A stretch of 7,870 nucleotides of DNA from CAXGUU01 sp964012875 (GTDB taxonomy: Bacteria > Pseudomonadota > Gammaproteobacteria > Ga0077536), in NCBI GenBank assembly GCA_964012875.1, contig CAXGUU010000149.1, forward strand, positions 1 to 7,870, written 5' to 3'. Shown here one piece after another: positions 1 through 6,566 of this stretch. Each line of letters starts with the position of its first letter. Position 1 is the stretch's first letter. Both the position numbers and the translations under genes were made by a program. The notes under the pieces were generated by a model. The model saw only the letters and a list, made by a program, of their open reading frames with translations. It made no database searches and was not told where the DNA came from.

Positions 1-608
1 CCGCCGACGTTGTATATGCCGGCAGTAGGGCTGAATAGAGTTGGGCATCCGGCGTCGTCGCCGACACTGCAACCACCATCCACGCAAGAAAGCCCAGCGC
101 CGTCACGCTACGCCCTGGCCGTGGGAACCGTAGAGCGGTGCCTGGCAGCAGCTCGGTTGTAGAGTCCGATTGCAGCACCAGGCGACACCCGAACATGGCT
201 GAGACAGCGCCTTGCTAACCAACAAACGCATGCGTCCTTACTGATGCAAAAATGCAGATGACTAGTCCGGCAAAAAATGCCGCCACAGAGGAAGATGCCG
301 CCCGCGCGAAGTGGTTTGCAGGCGATTTCGGCAGTACGGCCAAACAAGAGCAACGCACCGACATTGACGGACAAAACGAGAAAATTTTCGTGTAGCAGCA
401 GGCTCGTCAGTAAGCGCAGAGGAGCAAACATGAAACTCAACTCGGGCGGTACGTTTGCGTGCTTGCCGAGCACAGCGAGAACGACGCCAAATGCATAGTG
501 AGCGCGGACGAAAATGTCGTCGCCGACAACGATTTGACAGACGCAAACAATAACGGCGGCGCCCGCGAGTATTGCAGCGGCAATGTTATTTTGCAGCAGC
601 ATACGCAT
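1..608 (-). pseudogene. Rhomboid-family (S54) intramembrane protease-like protein, frameshifted and interrupted, 3' end outside the window
   Basis: The first reading frame (ATG at 608 or 602; an upstream TTG at 614 is also possible) starts with a hydrophobic helix after MLLQNN. It then has a rhomboid-like segment, LTSLLLHENF...SVNVGALLLFGRTAE, with the conserved His, Asn, FG and E of the second core helix. After GGIF the frame turns into low-quality sequence. Dropping one T from a run of six (272-277 on the plus strand) restores AGLVICIFASVRTHAFVG. A TAG at 215-217 follows, then QGAVSAMFG, which matches the rhomboid GASGAxxxxFG motif with A-S replaced by stop-Q. The same frame stays open to base 1 with another hydrophobic helix (VTALGFLAWMVVAVSA). 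The second His of the HxxxxHxxxN oxyanion-hole pattern is Val. Two lesions and loss of the nucleophile Ser argue for a pseudogene. A sequencing error could explain the homopolymer but hardly the TAG. It starts about 9 bases after the upstream gene's stop, so it was probably translated with that gene. Confidence 0.72.
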
Positions 609-617
609 ATGCAATCG

Positions 618-1253
618 CTATTCGGGTGTGGCGGCTGCGGGCGCAGGGTGCGGGACGAACCCGAATTGCCCCGCGACCTCAGTCCGCACCAGGGGGCGGA
701 AGTCGAGGACCAGTCTGGACCATCTGAACTGCAGGGGGACACTGCTGTCATCGATATACTCAGCCAGCGCCGCCATGTCCCGGTCATCGAGCACGCCGAT
801 GCCGGGCTGTGCGTCGACCAGCACCGCGCCTTCGTCATCGAGCCACAGCGCGTTGATCGGGCCGACCTCCCGTCCATTGTGCGTTTTAAATCCTGCGTGC
901 GGTTCGAAGCGATAGACCCAGGGCGTATACGCCAGATCCACGTAGGCTTTCTGAGGCCCGTTCTGAACGTACCAGTTACCACGGTCATCGCTGGCGTAAT
1001 TGCGGCCAAGAAAATCGACTGCGCCGGGGTGCGTGATGGATTCGCCTTTAATCCGCCATCGACCGCGGGCGTCGAGACCCAGCCAGCCATAGCACTCGGG
1101 CACATCCGGCCATCTGGCCATGGCGCGTAGCACTTCGGCGTCGAACTGAGGCGGCTCTTCTTCCAAGTTTCCGACCGCCCCCCGTCTAGCAGGGCGATGC
1201 AAAACGACTGTCGCGGCCACGGGCCACGTTGCGGATTCGTCTGCACTCCTCAT
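618..1253 (-). CDS. Conserved proteobacterial protein of unknown function (possibly DUF2944-type)
   Basis: This soluble protein of about 211 residues has no signal peptide or membrane helix. From residue about 46 it has a clearly protein-like, Trp- and Gly-rich pattern: ARWPDVPECYGWLGLDARG (46-64), RNYASDDRGNWYVQNGPQ (84-101), then YVDLAYTPWVYRFEP. I recall this pattern from an uncharacterised proteobacterial family that I tentatively place near DUF2944; the number is from memory. Cofactor or catalytic motifs are not recognisable. The start is uncertain: ATG 1253 is used here, TTG 1256 lies next to it, and the first 30 or so residues look less conserved, so a later start (for example the TTG encoding L30) is possible. 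No strong ribosome binding site is seen. It lies 80 bases downstream of bioA and just upstream of the rhomboid remnant, consistent with co-transcription. The C-terminal Pro/Ala-rich tail (PHPAPAAATPE) is probably unstructured. The overlapping longer open frame at 437-1246 is Ser/Arg-rich and looks like a shadow. Confidence 0.75.
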   Translation of the reverse strand: MRSADESATWPVAATVVLHRPARRGAVGNLEEEPPQFDAEVLRAMARWPDVPECYGWLGLDARGRWRIKGESITHPGAVDFLGRNYASDDRGNWYVQNGPQKAYVDLAYTPWVYRFEPHAGFKTHNGREVGPINALWLDDEGAVLVDAQPGIGVLDDRDMAALAEYIDDSSVPLQFRWSRLVLDFRPLVRTEVAGQFGFVPHPAPAAATPE

Positions 1254-1333
1254 CAAGGCCTGAAAACTCAGACAGCCGCCTTGTCTGCGCCTTGTCGCTG
1301 GCCTTCCACACCACGTTTTGCATGGTCGCCCTG

Positions 1334-2626
1334 CTAGAGCCCGCTGACGACGTCGACCATGGCCGCGGTCAGCGTGTCCAGTTCGTTATCATTGATGACA
1401 TATGGCGGCATGACGTATACCAGTTTCCCGAAGGGGCGAACCCATACACCACGTTTAACGAACTCAAACGGAATCGTTTTCATGTCGACTTCTTGTTTGA
1501 GTTCGATGACTCCAATGGCGCCCAGGGTGCGCACATCCCCTACTGAGCCTAAGCCGCGTGCCGGTTCGAGACCGGCGGTCAGACCGCGTTCGATGCGTTT
1601 AATGTTGGCTTTCCAGTTGCCTTCAAGCAAGGTTTGAACACTCGCCAGTGCGCAGCGGCAGGCCAGCGGGTTCGCCATGAATGTGGGCCCGTGCATGAAT
1701 ACCCCGGGCGCCTCACGACTGAGCGTCATGGCAACGTCCTCATTTGCGAGCGTGGCCGCGAGCGTCATGTAGCCACCGGTGAGGGCCTTGCCGACGCACA
1801 GAATGTCCGGCATGACAGCTGCATGATCGCATCCGAACAGTTCACCGCTGCGGCCAAAACCCGTTGCGATTTCGTCGGCGATTAATAGCACGCCGTAACG
1901 ATCACAAAGCTCGCGCACGCGCCTGAGGTAGTTGGGGTGGTAGAACCACATACCACCCGCGCCCTGAACGACAGGCTCAAGAATAACTGCGGCAATTTCA
2001 TGGCTGCTCTCGGCAAACCGTTGCTCGATCTCGGCGGTCTCATCGTCATCCCAGTCAGCATCGAACCCGATCGTTGGGCGCGATACAAAATGGTGCTCCG
2101 GCAGAACGTCTGTGAACAGGCTGTGCATACCTGTGATGGGGTCGCACACGGCCATCGCGCCGAAAGTATCGCCGTGATAGCCGCCACGAATCGTGAGTAA
2201 TTTGTGGCGCTCTGCTTCGCCCTTGACGCTGGTGTATTGCAGCGCCATTTTGATTGCGACCTCGATTGAAACCGAACCGCTGTCGGCGAAAAAAACATAG
2301 TCGAGGCCAGCCGGCGTGATATCGATCAGAATTTTTGCGAGGTCGGCAGCAGGCTGATGTGTCAGCCCACCGAACATCACGTGTGCCATGGTCTGGAGTT
2401 GCTCACTCACCGCCGCATTCAAAGCCGGGTGCCGGTAACCATGAATTGCCGACCACCACGAAGCCATGCCGTCGATCAGTTCACGCCCGTCTGCCAGATG
2501 CAGCCGGCAACCTTCGGCCCCGACGACGGGAAAAACGGGAGCCGGATCAATAAGGGTGCTGTACGGGTGCCACAAGTGTTCGCGATCAAAAGCATGCCAT
2601 TGGTGATAGGAAGTCCCGGAATTCAT
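1334..2626 (-). CDS. bioA: Adenosylmethionine-8-amino-7-oxononanoate aminotransferase (DAPA synthase)
   Basis: BioA is a cytosolic PLP enzyme of biotin synthesis that transfers the amino group of S-adenosylmethionine to KAPA to give 7,8-diaminopelargonate. The 430-residue product closely follows the 429-residue E. coli protein from LWHPYSTL (18-25) onward. Visible hallmarks are DGMASWWSAIHGY (52-64) with the substrate-pocket Trp pair, ADSGSVSIEVAIKMALQY (114-131), GGYHGDTFGAM (148-158) with the active-site Tyr150, ADEIATGFGR (250-259) with the PLP-nitrogen Asp251, the Schiff-base lysine K280 in GKALTGG, then FMHGPTFMANPLAC and GVWVRPFGKLVYVMPPY. The frame is open for 32 more codons to 2722, but that extension resembles nothing and would overlap pyrC. 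The MNSGTS start at 2626 puts the N-terminus at the usual distance from WHPY. Only a weak GGACGG-like site precedes it. It lies 77 bases downstream of pyrC and probably shares its transcript; no other bio gene and no BirA-like operator is visible here. Confidence 0.96.
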   Translation of the reverse strand: MNSGTSYHQWHAFDREHLWHPYSTLIDPAPVFPVVGAEGCRLHLADGRELIDGMASWWSAIHGYRHPALNAAVSEQLQTMAHVMFGGLTHQPAADLAKILIDITPAGLDYVFFADSGSVSIEVAIKMALQYTSVKGEAERHKLLTIRGGYHGDTFGAMAVCDPITGMHSLFTDVLPEHHFVSRPTIGFDADWDDDETAEIEQRFAESSHEIAAVILEPVVQGAGGMWFYHPNYLRRVRELCDRYGVLLIADEIATGFGRSGELFGCDHAAVMPDILCVGKALTGGYMTLAATLANEDVAMTLSREAPGVFMHGPTFMANPLACRCALASVQTLLEGNWKANIKRIERGLTAGLEPARGLGSVGDVRTLGAIGVIELKQEVDMKTIPFEFVKRGVWVRPFGKLVYVMPPYVINDNELDTLTAAMVDVVSGL

Positions 2627-2682
2627 CGAATCGCCGTCCACGTCGATCAGAAAGTCAGTTCGGCTGTTGTTTGCAGGTCGTA

Positions 2683-2699
2683 TGGCAGTTGTTCTGCCA
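2683..2699 (-). other. Small hairpin in the pyrC-bioA gap
   Basis: A perfect 6-bp inverted repeat, TGGCAG / CTGCCA with a 5-base loop, begins 4 bases after the pyrC stop codon on the minus strand. No U-run follows, so it is not a standard intrinsic terminator. It could limit read-through, mark a processing site or protect the pyrC mRNA end, but a 6-bp stem can also occur by chance. Confidence 0.35.
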
Positions 2700-2703
2700 G
2701 GCC

Positions 2704-3762
2704 TCAGCGGACCAGGCGCCATGCCGCCTGCTGGCCCGGGTCGAAGATACGGATCGCTCCGACACTGCTGGGGCGTTCGCTTGGGCCGTCCCGCAGCGGC
2801 GTTCTTTCGTAAGTAACCCTGTCCGTATTGGGTTCCAAAGTGTAAAAACGCGGTCCGTTGGTGCTGGCGAAAGGTTCGAACTGGTCGAGCGCATTGTGTT
2901 CACGAAATACTTCGAGGTAGCTCGAAATCGCCGACGGTGCGTTGTAGATGCCGGCGCAGCCACAGGCTGTTTCCTTCGCATCCACGGTGTGTGGCGCAGA
3001 ATCGGTGCCAAGAAAGTACTGTGGGCTGCCTGAACACGCCGCTTCAACCAGCGCCAGGCGGTGGCGTTCACGCTTGATTACGGGCAGGCAGTAATGATGA
3101 GGCTGAATGCCGCCTTTGAACATAGCGTTCCGGTTAAGACAAAGATGGTGTGGCGTGATCGTCGCGGCGACCAGTGCGGCATCGCAGCTTGCGACGTAAT
3201 CAACTGCATCGCTGGTCGTAATGTGTTCAAGCACAATCTTCAGATTGGGGTGACGATCGCGCAGCGGCTTCAGGGAGCGTTCAATGAATACCGCTTCGCG
3301 ATCAAAGATATCGATGTTGTCATCAACGACCTCGCCGTGAATCAATAAGGGCATCGCCACTTCCGTCATGGCAGAAAACACTGAGTCGAGCCGCAGGACG
3401 TCAGTTACCCCGGCGGAAGAATTGGTCGTGGCGCCCGCCGGGTACAGTTTTGCTGCAGTAAAGACGCCTTGGGCATGCCCCTCGATTAAATCTGCCGGTT
3501 GCGTGCGGTCGGTCAGATAGCAGGTCATGAGCGGCGTGAAACCGGACCCGGCGACTGCCTCTATGCGTTCCCGATAGGCTGCTGCCTCTATCATCGTAGT
3601 GACCGGTGGGTTCAGGTTCGGCATGACAATCGCGCGCGCGAAGTGGGTCACGGTGTCGTTGATAACCGCAGCGAGCATGTCTTGGTCGCGAACATGTACA
3701 TGCCAGTCGTCAGGGCGGATTAAGGTGATTCGTTCGCTTTGCATTGGGCGTGACTTTATCAT
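2704..3762 (-). CDS. pyrC: Dihydroorotase, E. coli PyrC type
   Basis: PyrC is a cytosolic zinc amidohydrolase that interconverts N-carbamoyl-aspartate and dihydroorotate, the third step of de novo pyrimidine synthesis. The product (352 residues; E. coli about 348) aligns through its whole length with the E. coli form. All metal ligands expected for the family are present: H21 and H23 in RPDDWHVHVRD, the carboxylated lysine K105 in VFTAAKLYP, H142 in LLIHGEV, H180 in LEHITT and the catalytic D254 in LGTDSAPH. Other signatures are RAIVMPNLNPPVTT, PLMTCYLTD, AATITPHHL and KETACGCAGIYNAP. The start may be ATG 3762 or ATG 3744; the second gives MQSERITLIRPDDWH, near the usual spacing, and neither has a convincing ribosome binding site. 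It heads the minus-strand group pyrC-bioA-unknown-rhomboid and is divergent from the acyl-CoA ligase, with only 43 bases between starts. Confidence 0.97.
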   Translation of the reverse strand: MIKSRPMQSERITLIRPDDWHVHVRDQDMLAAVINDTVTHFARAIVMPNLNPPVTTMIEAAAYRERIEAVAGSGFTPLMTCYLTDRTQPADLIEGHAQGVFTAAKLYPAGATTNSSAGVTDVLRLDSVFSAMTEVAMPLLIHGEVVDDNIDIFDREAVFIERSLKPLRDRHPNLKIVLEHITTSDAVDYVASCDAALVAATITPHHLCLNRNAMFKGGIQPHHYCLPVIKRERHRLALVEAACSGSPQYFLGTDSAPHTVDAKETACGCAGIYNAPSAISSYLEVFREHNALDQFEPFASTNGPRFYTLEPNTDRVTYERTPLRDGPSERPSSVGAIRIFDPGQQAAWRLVR

Positions 3763-3763
3763 G

Positions 3764-3783
3764 GCGCCCGTTCAATTCGGCGC
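3764..3783. repeat. Inverted repeat between divergent pyrC and acyl-CoA ligase
   Basis: GCGCC (3764-3768) and GGCGC (3779-3783) form a 5-bp inverted repeat around a 10-base AT-richer centre, in the 43-base space between the two divergent starts. The position would suit a shared regulator site, but the arms are short and I recognise no known operator. No strong sigma70 promoter was identified for either gene; a weak plus-strand TTCGCT-18-TATCAT (3733-3762) is the best I can see. Confidence 0.25.
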
Positions 3784-3791
3784 TTGATTCC

Positions 3792-3797
3792 AAGGAG
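3792..3797 (+). promoter_or_regulatory. Ribosome binding site of the acyl-CoA ligase
   Basis: AAGGAG lies 8 bases before the ATG at 3806, an ideal spacing. It decides between two close ATGs: the one at 3801 is only 3 bases away and opens a frame that stops within six codons. Confidence 0.85.
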
Positions 3798-3805
3798 AAA
3801 ATGCG

Positions 3806-5440
3806 ATGCGCGGCCTGATGATGGATTCCCCCCTGCTGATTAAGAACCTGGCTTTGCACGGGGAGCGGAATCACGGTTTCCGCGAGATCGTGTCGATCAC
3901 CGCGGATCACGATCGGCATCGCTACACGATAGCCGAATCACTACAACGGGCGCGCAAAGTCAGCAATCTGCTCGATCGCCTCGGTGTGAGCGCCGATGGA
4001 CGCATCGCGACGCTCGCATGGAATGACTTTCGTCATCTTGAGCTGTACTACGGTGTCTCGTGCAGTGGCCGCATTCTGCATACGGTTAATCCGCGCCTGT
4101 TTGCCGACCAACTGATCTACATCATCAACCACGCGGAAGATGAATGGGTGTTTTTTGACGTCGCTTTCGCGTCGGTCATCGAGGGCATAGCGGCCGAATG
4201 TCCGGGGGTAAAAGGCTGGGTCGTCATGACCTCACCGGCGCATATGCCGCAATCGGACAGTGTTGAGCTGCACTGCTACGAGGCCTTGCTCGATGCCGAA
4301 TCGTCTGACTACGACTGGCCCGATTTCGACGAAAATCGGGCCAGCAGCCTGTGCTACACCTCCGGCACGACCGGGCACCCCAAGGGCGTGTTGTACAGTC
4401 ACCGCAGTACGGTGCTGCACTCCTACGGTCTTGCCTTGCCTGACGCCGCTGCATTGTCGGCCCGGGACGCGATTCTTCCCGTGGTGCCAATGTTCCACGT
4501 CAATGCATGGGGCTATCCCTATGCTGCGCTCATGGTGGGTGCGAAACTGGTGTTCCCCGGGCCGAAGCTGAGCCAACCGGACTTGCTGGTCGACCTGATC
4601 AAGCAGGAGCACGTTACCCTTGCTGGCGGAGTGCCGACCGTGTGGTTGCCGCTGCTCGAATACCTGCGTGAAAGCGGCCGCTCGCTGGCGCCACTGAATC
4701 GTACGATCATCGGCGGCTCGGCGTGCCCGCTTTCCATGATCGAGGAGTTTCGCGACAAGCACCAGGTGACCGTTTTGCACGGCTGGGGCATGACGGAGAT
4801 GAGCCCGCTGGGTGTGGTCAATCGCCCCAACATCAATTCCGAAAGGCTGCAAGGTGTTGAATTGCGAGAACAGCTCGCCAAACAGGGGCGGCCGCTGCCC
4901 GGGGTCGATATCAAAATTGTCGACGAGCAGGGTCAGGAATTGCCGTGGGACGGGGACAAATTCGGGTCGCTTAAGGTGCGCGGCCCGTGGGTTTGCTGCG
5001 ACTATTACAAGCTGGATAAGCCCTCGGAAGCACACGCCGAGGACGGTTGGTTTGAGACTGGTGATGTCGCCACCATCGACGCTGAGGGCTACGTAAAGAT
5101 CACGGACAGAACGAAGGATGTGATCAAATCCGGCGGTGAGTGGATCAGTTCAATCGATTTGGAGAATGTTGCAATTGCCGACGAACAGGTGCGCGAATGC
5201 GCAGTTGTCGGTATGCATCACCCGAAATGGCAGGAACGGCCGCTGCTGGTGGTTGTGTCCGATCATGCAGGTGACGAGTTAAAGATGCGATTGCTGGATG
5301 CTTTTGACGGACAGGTTGCGAAATGGTGGATCCCTAACGACGTCGTGTTCCTCGACGAGTTACCGCACACGGCGACCGGGAAAGTCAGTAAATTGACCTT
5401 GCGCGAACAACTCGCTGGTTACGTTTTCCCCGACGCCTGA
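3806..5440 (+). CDS. Medium/long-chain fatty acyl-CoA synthetase, AlkK / DmdB type
   Basis: This ANL-superfamily adenylating enzyme activates a carboxylic acid with ATP to an acyl-adenylate and then to the CoA thioester. The 544-residue length fits AlkK (medium-chain fatty acids) and DmdB (methylmercaptopropionate) enzymes. Motifs in order: P-loop-like YTSGTTGHPKG (184-194); substrate-pocket PMFHVNAWGYPYAA (228-241), typical of this subgroup; IIGGSACP (301-308); WGMTEMSP (327-334); GWFETGD with D420, which contacts the ribose; the hinge region ITDRTKDVIKSGGEWISS (432-449); and the catalytic lysine K526 in PHTATGK. All key residues are present, so it should be active. No membrane helix or signal peptide is seen. 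AlkK-like, DmdB-like and other acid specificities cannot be told apart by eye, so no gene symbol is given. It is divergent from pyrC, and a 135-base intergenic region follows. I see no clear intrinsic terminator: the T5 run just after the stop lacks a GC stem before it. Confidence 0.94.
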   Translation: MRGLMMDSPLLIKNLALHGERNHGFREIVSITADHDRHRYTIAESLQRARKVSNLLDRLGVSADGRIATLAWNDFRHLELYYGVSCSGRILHTVNPRLFADQLIYIINHAEDEWVFFDVAFASVIEGIAAECPGVKGWVVMTSPAHMPQSDSVELHCYEALLDAESSDYDWPDFDENRASSLCYTSGTTGHPKGVLYSHRSTVLHSYGLALPDAAALSARDAILPVVPMFHVNAWGYPYAALMVGAKLVFPGPKLSQPDLLVDLIKQEHVTLAGGVPTVWLPLLEYLRESGRSLAPLNRTIIGGSACPLSMIEEFRDKHQVTVLHGWGMTEMSPLGVVNRPNINSERLQGVELREQLAKQGRPLPGVDIKIVDEQGQELPWDGDKFGSLKVRGPWVCCDYYKLDKPSEAHAEDGWFETGDVATIDAEGYVKITDRTKDVIKSGGEWISSIDLENVAIADEQVRECAVVGMHHPKWQERPLLVVVSDHAGDELKMRLLDAFDGQVAKWWIPNDVVFLDELPHTATGKVSKLTLREQLAGYVFPDA

Positions 5441-5504
5441 TCCCTTTTTGGTTCGGGCGCAAAATGCGTAACAAAAATTTGCATCAGTCAATCAGTCCCG
5501 GCGG

Positions 5505-5533
5505 TTTCGATCGGATGATCGAGCCGGTATGAT
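5505..5533 (+). promoter_or_regulatory. Sigma70-like promoter for the unknown gene / FAD-dehydrogenase pair
   Basis: TTTCGA (5505-5510) and TATGAT (5528-5533) are separated by exactly 17 bases. The -10 differs from TATAAT at one base and is followed by a GC-rich discriminator (ACGCGC), putting transcription start near 5540, about 35 bases before the TTG at 5576. It lies in the only sizeable plus-strand gap, which suits a promoter for the two downstream genes. Confidence 0.5.
5507..5522. repeat. Inverted repeat inside the promoter spacer (possible operator)
   Basis: TCGATC (5507-5512) and GATCGA (5517-5522) are a perfect 6-bp inverted repeat around GGAT. It sits between the proposed -35 and -10, where a bound repressor or a MerR-type activator would act. 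I match it to no known regulator family. Confidence 0.35.
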
Positions 5534-5548
5534 ACGCGCACTTGATGA

Positions 5549-5560
5549 TCACCACGGTGA
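5549..5560. repeat. Second inverted repeat near the predicted transcription start
   Basis: TCACC (5549-5553) and GGTGA (5556-5560) flank two bases. It lies about 10-20 bases downstream of the predicted transcription start and overlaps the GGTGAG that could act as a ribosome binding site. It could be a downstream operator or a small mRNA hairpin; the short arms allow chance. Confidence 0.25.
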
Positions 5561-5575
5561 GCCGGATGACCTTAA

Positions 5576-6550
5576 TTGGCGCCGCAGCGGCTTTCAGAAG
5601 CGATCTTGAATCCGCCTGAACACGAATCTCTCGGTCCCAACGCAGATGAATCGCCGCCGAATGGCACGGTTCGCCAGCTCGATGGCAAAACCTGCGTGTA
5701 CTACGACGGTTACTGGATTCGGCGCTACGAAGTTCCGCCCGATGCCGCGCGCGCGCGACGCGAATTGATCGACCAACTGACGAAACGCGTCTTTCATCAC
5801 ACTGAAGCCGGCATCAATACACCCGGCTACAACCTGGCAGAGGCGCGCCTGGCCTACGAGTCAACGACCGAACCCGAGCGCAGGCGGGTCAATGCCGCCA
5901 TGCTGGCTGGTGCGCTGCTTAATCGTGGCTCTGACATTTTTACGATGATCTTTGAACTCAAACAAAAGGGCATCGAGATCACCGCCGCGAATGAGCTGAT
6001 GCTCGAGTGCGAGTCCTGTTTCCTGGAAGCTTTCGATCTCGGTAAACAAGTTAAACATTACAGCGGTGAAGAGGGCCTCGATGAACTCTGGGGAGAGCCG
6101 CTCAAGGTGTTCTCCATGCCCGTCGCCGAGTTTTACGAGTCACGCTACATAAAAATTGCGCAAACCATGGCTGCCATCGATGCCATTGCCACGCGCATGC
6201 TCGAAACCTTCCTCGACGTGCCCGGATTTTCATCAGTCCGGCAGTACATCGAGGCGTATGGGCGCGCTGCGAAACTGGAAAGCGAAACGATCAAAACGGA
6301 CCCCGCGATTTTCCGCGTGTGGCCGGAATTTGTGGTCACGGGCGACCACCTGTCTGAATTCGAACCTGAGCGCGCAAGCACAAAGGAAATGCGGGCAATG
6401 TCAGACCACGGCACGGCCCTGGTCCGTGAAGGGAAGCGGCTGATTGAGTGGATCGCATTCGCCAGGGTCCCGATGCCAAAAACGACTGAAAACTATTTCG
6501 AACGTTGCGCCGCGTTTCGCGATGCCGCGGCCTCAGTACTGGCAGCTTGA
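5576..6550 (+). CDS. Hypothetical protein, about 324 residues, mostly helical
   Basis: I do not recognise this family. Codon use and composition look like a real gene: an uninterrupted frame, balanced charged residues, and start and stop fitting tightly with its neighbours. The first 35 residues are Pro/Asn/Glu-rich and probably disordered. An aromatic block, VYYDGYWIRRYEVP (41-54), follows, then charged amphipathic helices including RARRELIDQLTKRVFHHTEAG, AMLAGALLNRGSDIFTMIFELKQKG and MLECESCFLEAFDLGKQV. The pair of cysteines at C145 and C148 (ECESC) is not part of a visible metal cluster. No signal peptide or convincing membrane helix is seen. The start is uncertain: in this frame a stop lies directly before TTG 5576, so that TTG or the next at 5606 must begin it; no ATG occurs before residue about 109. 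GGTGAG/GGATGA lies upstream of the first. It ends 16 bases before the FAD dehydrogenase and is probably co-transcribed with it, so a role tied to that enzyme is possible but unproven. Confidence 0.8.
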   Translation: MAPQRLSEAILNPPEHESLGPNADESPPNGTVRQLDGKTCVYYDGYWIRRYEVPPDAARARRELIDQLTKRVFHHTEAGINTPGYNLAEARLAYESTTEPERRRVNAAMLAGALLNRGSDIFTMIFELKQKGIEITAANELMLECESCFLEAFDLGKQVKHYSGEEGLDELWGEPLKVFSMPVAEFYESRYIKIAQTMAAIDAIATRMLETFLDVPGFSSVRQYIEAYGRAAKLESETIKTDPAIFRVWPEFVVTGDHLSEFEPERASTKEMRAMSDHGTALVREGKRLIEWIAFARVPMPKTTENYFERCAAFRDAAASVLAA

Positions 6551-6555
6551 AAATC

Positions 6556-6561
6556 AGGGGG
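6556..6561 (+). promoter_or_regulatory. Ribosome binding site of the FAD dehydrogenase
   Basis: AGGGGG ends 5 bases before TTG 6567, and a second purine stretch, AGGA, abuts that TTG. Together they favour TTG 6567 over the in-frame ATG at 6522, which lies inside the upstream gene and has no such site before it. Confidence 0.5.
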
Positions 6562-6566
6562 CAGGA

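Noticed and set aside
270..278. Programmed frameshift at the T-run heptamer in the rhomboid frame
   Set aside because: The needed correction is skipping one base, not a -1 slip, and the TAG at 215-217 would still stop translation.
459..1130. 223-residue plus-strand frame opposite the unknown protein
   Set aside because: Antisense to the frame with the conserved RNYASDDRGNWYVQNGPQ pattern; no ribosome binding site or family pattern of its own.
437..1246. 269-residue minus-strand frame overlapping the unknown protein and the rhomboid start
   Set aside because: Ser/Arg/Trp-rich without any family pattern, and it crosses two frames that have recognisable conserved motifs; it is a shadow.
2627..2703. 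BirA-type operator before bioA
   Set aside because: No TTGTAAAC-type dyad with the expected spacing is visible.
2627..2722. 32-residue N-terminal extension of BioA
   Set aside because: Not similar to BioA N-termini and would overlap pyrC; the ATG at 2626 gives the normal length.
4232..5035. 267-residue minus-strand frame inside the acyl-CoA ligase
   Set aside because: Gln/Arg/His-rich antisense shadow of a gene whose own motifs are complete.
1334..5440. Ligase as a pimeloyl-CoA synthetase feeding biotin synthesis because bioA is near
   Set aside because: The ligase is a large AlkK/DmdB-type ANL enzyme, not a BioW, and is divergent with pyrC in between.
5441..5480. Intrinsic terminator after the acyl-CoA ligase
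   Set aside because: The T5 run at the stop has no GC-rich stem before it, and the GCAAA/TTTGC dyad further on is short with a long loop.
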